Assembly: GCA_963843315.1 (NCBI GenBank)
Contig: CAWJJU010000002.1
Span: 124,001-188,000 of the forward strand
Reading direction: 5' to 3'
DNA: 64,000 nt
Source of the DNA: JAWVFM01 sp963843315
GTDB taxonomy: Bacteria; Actinomycetota; Thermoleophilia; Solirubrobacterales; 70-9
Numbering within the stretch: position 1 is the first letter of the stretch; the number at the start of each line of letters is the position of its first letter. The notes under the pieces were generated by a model, which saw only the letters and a program-made list of their open reading frames with translations, did not search any database and was not told the DNA's origin. This document shows, in pieces, positions 60,559 through 64,000 of this stretch. The translations under genes were made by a program, and so were the position numbers.

Positions 60559-62102
60559 AGCGCCTCGTCCGCACCGCAGCCCTCGCCGCCGCGCTGACCG
60601 CGGCAGCCCTCGCCGCGCCGCCTGCTGGCGGTCAGACCCCGTCCGCCCAGGCCAAGCCCAAGGGCTGCGCCTCCACCAACGCCAGGACCCACCTCCCCCC
60701 GATCAAGGCCCTCGACCCCAAGCCGGGAGCCCCACGCGTCTTCGCGATGCAGTTCAAGCAGGAGCTGCGAAACGTCACCACCTACGCGACCTTCCGGCAC
60801 AAGATCGACTGCATGATCCGCGAGTACGTCGTGCCGGACATGGCGAAGCACCGCCCGAACGTGGTCGTCTTCAACGAGGACGTCGGCCTGATGACCCTCG
60901 GCACCGGCACCCGCGGCGACGCGGCCAGGTCGATCTTCCAGGACCCGAGCACCGTGCCCGGGTGCACCCCCGCCGGCGCTCCCTGCGGAGCCATCGGCGC
61001 CCTGGTCGCAATCGGCGGCGCCTACGCCCCGCAGGTGGCCGAGTACCAGTCCCGCTTCCCCGGGATGGGCCCGTTCGTCTCCGACTTCATCGGTCCCACC
61101 GACACCCTCGCCCGCGGCTGGATGCAGACCTTCTCCAACATGGCCCGCCGCTACGGCATCTACGTCGCCGGCTCTTCCACCCAGGCGCCCTTCAAGGAGT
61201 CCCGCAAGCCCGCCGACATCGCCCTCTTCGCCGACCCCGACCTGCCCAAACAGCCCAAGTCCGTATACGTCGCCACCCAGGGCGCGATCTACAACACGGC
61301 CTTCCTCTGGGGCCCGAAGACGATCCGCCCGCACGCCCCCAAGCCGCTGCGAAACGTGGTGCTGGAGAACCGGAAGGTGCCCGTGACCCCCATCGAGACC
61401 GCCCTCGGCGTCTCCAACGGCCCAGCGAGCGGCAGGGCCGCGAAGGACAACCTGCGCCCCTTCCACCTCCCGGGCACGAAGGCGCGGCTCGGCTTCGCCA
61501 CCAGCCTGCCCGCATTCCAGTTCGGCAACGACCTCGGCGACCCGAAACCCGCCCACCCCTGCGCCGACGTCACCGTCAGCTACATGAACTGCCTGTCGAG
61601 CCTGGGAACCAACGTCGTCCTCCAGGACGAGGCCAACCCGGGCCGCTGGGCGGCCAACGGCGGCGGCGGCTTCTGGCAGCCCCTGGAATGGATGGGCTCG
61701 ACCTGGCGCTCGGTAGCGGATCGCTCGGTGGGGTTCGACTACAACGTCACGCCGATGATGACCGGCAACCTCGCCGATCTCCCCTTCGACGGCCAGAGCG
61801 CGATCACCCAGCGCGGCGGCGCCCGAACCGCCGGCTGCCACTACGCCGGCAACCGCCGCCTGCACCCCACCGCACCGAATCCCGATCCCGCCTACGCAAA
61901 GCCCTACGCGGGGGCGAAGCGCCAGTTCCTCGCCCTCGCCCCCTGGGCCACCGCGAACGCGCCGCGACCGCAGCTACGCGCCACCGGCGCCAAGCTCGAC
62001 TCGGGGTCAGGAGATCCGCTGGAGAACGACTACGTCGAGACGGCGCTCGTCGCGGACCTGCCCTTCCCGGTCGACCGCTCGCGCCCGGGCTGCGCGCGCT
62101 AG
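60486..62102 (+). CDS. Exported nitrilase-like (carbon-nitrogen hydrolase superfamily) protein
   Basis: 538 residues from GTG 60486; a start nearer 60550 would give a cleaner signal peptide (KRLVRTAALAAALTAAALAA) but no standard codon is available there. The fold follows nitrilases: VFAMQFKQEL, PNVVVFNEDVGL with the putative catalytic Glu, a long insertion, RRYGIYVAGSS, YNTAFLWGP, a strand TKARLGFATSLPAF, and NVVLQDEANPGRW near the end. At the strand where nitrilases carry the nucleophilic Cys, this protein has ATSLPAF, so Cys appears replaced by Ser/Thr. Six or more other cysteines suggest disulfides outside the cell. Activity is doubtful; may be paired with the amine oxidase. Confidence 0.62.
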   Translation: MERIHGRRPAVGRAGRRGSPVEALKRLVRTAALAAALTAAALAAPPAGGQTPSAQAKPKGCASTNARTHLPPIKALDPKPGAPRVFAMQFKQELRNVTTYATFRHKIDCMIREYVVPDMAKHRPNVVVFNEDVGLMTLGTGTRGDAARSIFQDPSTVPGCTPAGAPCGAIGALVAIGGAYAPQVAEYQSRFPGMGPFVSDFIGPTDTLARGWMQTFSNMARRYGIYVAGSSTQAPFKESRKPADIALFADPDLPKQPKSVYVATQGAIYNTAFLWGPKTIRPHAPKPLRNVVLENRKVPVTPIETALGVSNGPASGRAAKDNLRPFHLPGTKARLGFATSLPAFQFGNDLGDPKPAHPCADVTVSYMNCLSSLGTNVVLQDEANPGRWAANGGGGFWQPLEWMGSTWRSVADRSVGFDYNVTPMMTGNLADLPFDGQSAITQRGGARTAGCHYAGNRRLHPTAPNPDPAYAKPYAGAKRQFLALAPWATANAPRPQLRATGAKLDSGSGDPLENDYVETALVADLPFPVDRSRPGCAR

Positions 62103-62284
62103 GCCTCACCTCGGATTTGTAGCCACCCGCACTAATGCCCACAGAGGACTAGTGTGCTTGGTGGAGCGACCGCGCCGCCGTCGGGCAGACCCCACGGTTC
62201 CCCGCGGCCGCTTCGACTCAGGGATGCCCAACTTGGGAGCGACTTGCTCCACCGGGGGCAGCCCACAATGGAAGGAAGTGGCTG

Positions 62285-62725
62285 ATGGCCACCACACAGG
62301 AGAACATCGCCGTCTCACGGCGGCTCCTCGAAGACGTGTTCAACGAGGGCAAAGTCGACCTGATCGACGAGCTCTGCACCGACGGATACGTCGGACACGA
62401 CCCGGTGGTCGGCGACGACGACCGCGAGGCCTCGAAGCGGACGATCACGGGCTACCGCGCAGCATTCCCGGACATCCATTTCACCGTCATCGACGCGTTT
62501 GGCGTCGACGACAAGGTCGTCATTCGCTGGAGCGGCGTCGGCACGTTCGAGAACGAGCTCATGGGCCAGACGCCCACGGGCGAGAAGGGGGATCCGGTCG
62601 AGGGCATCAACATCGACCGTCTCGAGGACGGCAAGGTCGCCGAGTCGTGGACGCAGTGGGACACCCTGCGATTCATGAAGAACATCGGCGCGATGCCCGA
62701 GCCGGCCGCAGCGACCAGCTCGTAA
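62285..62725 (+). CDS. SnoaL-like ester-cyclase-family protein
   Basis: 146 residues from ATG 62285 with GGAAGGAAG upstream. A SnoaL-like fold: ENIAVSRRLLEDVFNEG, DELCTDGYVGHDP, the long YRAAFPDIHFTVIDAFGVDD helix-strand pair, and IRWSGVGTFENELMG. The length and the conserved HDP and DIHF patterns match the ester cyclase/SnoaL group, which contains polyketide cyclases but also many uncharacterised stand-alone members. Convergent with purH. Confidence 0.82.
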   Translation: MATTQENIAVSRRLLEDVFNEGKVDLIDELCTDGYVGHDPVVGDDDREASKRTITGYRAAFPDIHFTVIDAFGVDDKVVIRWSGVGTFENELMGQTPTGEKGDPVEGINIDRLEDGKVAESWTQWDTLRFMKNIGAMPEPAAATSS

Positions 62726-62783
62726 TCACGTAGCGACGAGGCGCGGACGGGCGGCCCCCCAGCGGCCGCACGCTCCGTTGGTC

Positions 62784-64000
62784 CTAGTGCCGGAAGTGGC
62801 GGCGGCCGGTCATCACCATGACCCCGCCCGCCTCGTCGACGGCCGCGACCACCTCGTCGTCGCGCTTGGAGCCGCCGGGCTGGATGAAGGCCTTCGCCCC
62901 CGCGTCCATCGCCACGCGCGGGCCGTCGGCGAAGGGGTAGAACGCGTCGGAGGCGACGGCCGCGCCGTCGAGCATGGTTCTCGCCTCCTCCCCACGGGCC
63001 TCGTGGCACTTGTCGATGGCGATCTTCACCGAGTCGACCCGGCTCATCTGCCCAGCGCCGATGCCGAGCGTCGCGCCGTCGCGGGCGAGGACGATCGCGT
63101 TCGAGCGAACGTGGCGGCAGACCTTCCAGGCGAAGAGCATGTCCTCCCACTGCTGCTCGGTCGGCTGGCCCTTGCTGCCCACGGTCATGGTCTCGCGCGT
63201 CTCCTCGATCCGGTCGGGGTCCTGCGCCAGCAGGCCGCCGCGCACGCGCTTGACGTCGCGCTCGCGCGGCTCGTAGCCGCTGGGCTCGGTCTCCTCGAGG
63301 ATCCGGATCGCCTCCTTGCGCTGAAGCACCGCGAGCGCGTCGGGGGCGTAGCCGGGCGCCAGCAGCACCTCGACGAAGTTCTCCGAGAGCCGCTCGCCGA
63401 GGGCGGCGTCGACCGGCCGGTTGAAGACGATCACGCCGCCGAAGGCCGACAGCGGATCGCAGGCGAGCGCCTTCTCGTAGGCCTCGGCCGCCGACTCGCC
63501 GATCGCCGCCCCGCACGGGTTGTTGTGCTTGACGATCACGCACGCAGGCTGGTCGAACTCGTCGAGCAGGCGCCTCGCCGAGTCGAGGTCGAGCACGTTG
63601 TTGAACGAGAGCTCCTTGCCGTGGTGCTTGGCGACGCGGGAGAGGACGTGCTCGCGGGCGCCGACCTCCACGTAAAGCGCCGCCCCCTGGTGGGGGTTCT
63701 CGCCGTAGGAGAGCTCCATGAACTTCTCGTGGGCCATGGTCCAGTAGCTCGGGAAGTTCTCGTAGCGCATGCCGAACCAGCGGCTGATCGCCGCGTCGTA
63801 GCGCGCGGTCGCCGCGAACGCCTCGTTGGCGAGCCAGTGGCGGGTCTCCGCCGTGATCGACCCGGCGTTCTCCTCCAGCTCCGCGAGCACCGCGTCATAG
63901 CTCTCCGGCCTGACGACCACGGCCACGAAGCGATGGTTCTTGGCGGCGGCGCGGATCATCGTCGGCCCGCCGACGTCGATGTTCTCGACGGCCTCCTCCT
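62784..64000 (-). CDS. purH: Bifunctional IMP cyclohydrolase/AICAR formyltransferase, partial at the right edge
   Basis: At least 405 residues of the ~520 expected; the N-terminus lies beyond base 64000. The visible part starts EEAVENIDVGGPTMIRAAAKN (in parts: EEAVENIDVGG, PTMIRAAAKN), the end of the cyclohydrolase domain, then the formyltransferase domain: LSYGENPHQGAAL, IVKHNNPCGAA with the catalytic Lys-His, SAFGGVIVFNRPVD, LGIGAGQMSRVDS, SDAFYPFADG and the C-terminal TGRRHFRH. Last two steps of IMP synthesis. Starts upstream of the window, so an operon with purN or others cannot be seen. Confidence 0.96.
   Translation of the reverse strand, partial: EEAVENIDVGGPTMIRAAAKNHRFVAVVVRPESYDAVLAELEENAGSITAETRHWLANEAFAATARYDAAISRWFGMRYENFPSYWTMAHEKFMELSYGENPHQGAALYVEVGAREHVLSRVAKHHGKELSFNNVLDLDSARRLLDEFDQPACVIVKHNNPCGAAIGESAAEAYEKALACDPLSAFGGVIVFNRPVDAALGERLSENFVEVLLAPGYAPDALAVLQRKEAIRILEETEPSGYEPRERDVKRVRGGLLAQDPDRIEETRETMTVGSKGQPTEQQWEDMLFAWKVCRHVRSNAIVLARDGATLGIGAGQMSRVDSVKIAIDKCHEARGEEARTMLDGAAVASDAFYPFADGPRVAMDAGAKAFIQPGGSKRDDEVVAAVDEAGGVMVMTGRRHFRH

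Noticed and set aside
60620..60650. A tenth copy of the GGGGTCAGACCCC repeat near the start of the nitrilase-like gene
   Set aside because: It reads GCGGTCAGACCCC and lacks the flanking palindrome; it may be chance and is not counted in the repeat family.

Overview
This 64 kb window is GC-rich DNA from a bacterial chromosome. It is packed with genes on both strands, uses many GTG starts and short ATGA/GTGA overlaps, and carries no phage, plasmid or CRISPR signature. The gene set fits Actinomycetota, and I infer class Thermoleophilia (Solirubrobacterales/Gaiellales-like) from four things: AceE-type pyruvate dehydrogenase, RF2 with a frameshift site, LigD-type ligase and the secreted-protein families. 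The taxonomic call is inference; no rRNA gene is present.

Layout. 1-1.8 kb: a MauA/MauD/MauE-like redox cluster with a CcdA-like membrane protein running off the left edge. 1.8-8.8 kb: a broken Fpg/Nei glycosylase, a heparinase II/III-family enzyme, nadC, prfB with its programmed frameshift, and two unknown proteins. 8.8-16.8 kb: secA, a secreted esterase, an acyl-CoA synthetase, hpf and an HD-GYP membrane protein. 17-18.4 kb: two tandem secreted paralogues with similar leaders. 18.4-22.7 kb: comF and a lysA-hom-thrC operon. 22.9-31.3 kb: envelope proteins (M23 peptidase, RTX-repeat protein, possible CWB2-like protein), a zinc-type transporter and an acyl-CoA dehydrogenase behind a palindromic operator.

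31.3-46.3 kb is the metabolic core. A branched-chain 2-oxoacid dehydrogenase operon (E1 alpha, E1 beta, E2, a Leu/Val-type dehydrogenase, lipB, lipA) makes the enzyme complex and its lipoyl cofactor together. A pyruvate dehydrogenase operon (aceE, E2, lipoyl-E3, and a fourth gene that is an E2 catalytic domain lacking its active-site residues) follows. Both operons carry copies of one palindromic repeat family built on GGGGTCAGGCACC. In the PDH operon a 61-bp inverted pair of this unit sits in frame inside the interdomain linkers of both E2 and E3. This REPIN-like use of a repeat as protein linker is the most unusual thing in the window.

46.3-64 kb: a DsbA-family protein, a lysyl-oxidase-like protein, a second E3 (frameshifted), an NTF2-ThiE fusion divergent from a TPP riboswitch controlling thiO-thiS-thiG, a PhoD-like phosphatase, a decayed FG-GAP gene, a LigD-type ligase, a tandem-HNH protein whose start codon lies inside a perfect Gram-positive LexA box and which abuts a tRNA-Lys gene, a Tat-exported amine oxidase, a nitrilase-like secreted protein, and partial purH.

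Caution: several otherwise well-conserved genes (fpg, bkd E2, lpd, the FG-GAP gene, perhaps mauE/mauD) are split by apparent single-base shifts. This pattern suggests residual assembly errors at least as much as real pseudogenes.
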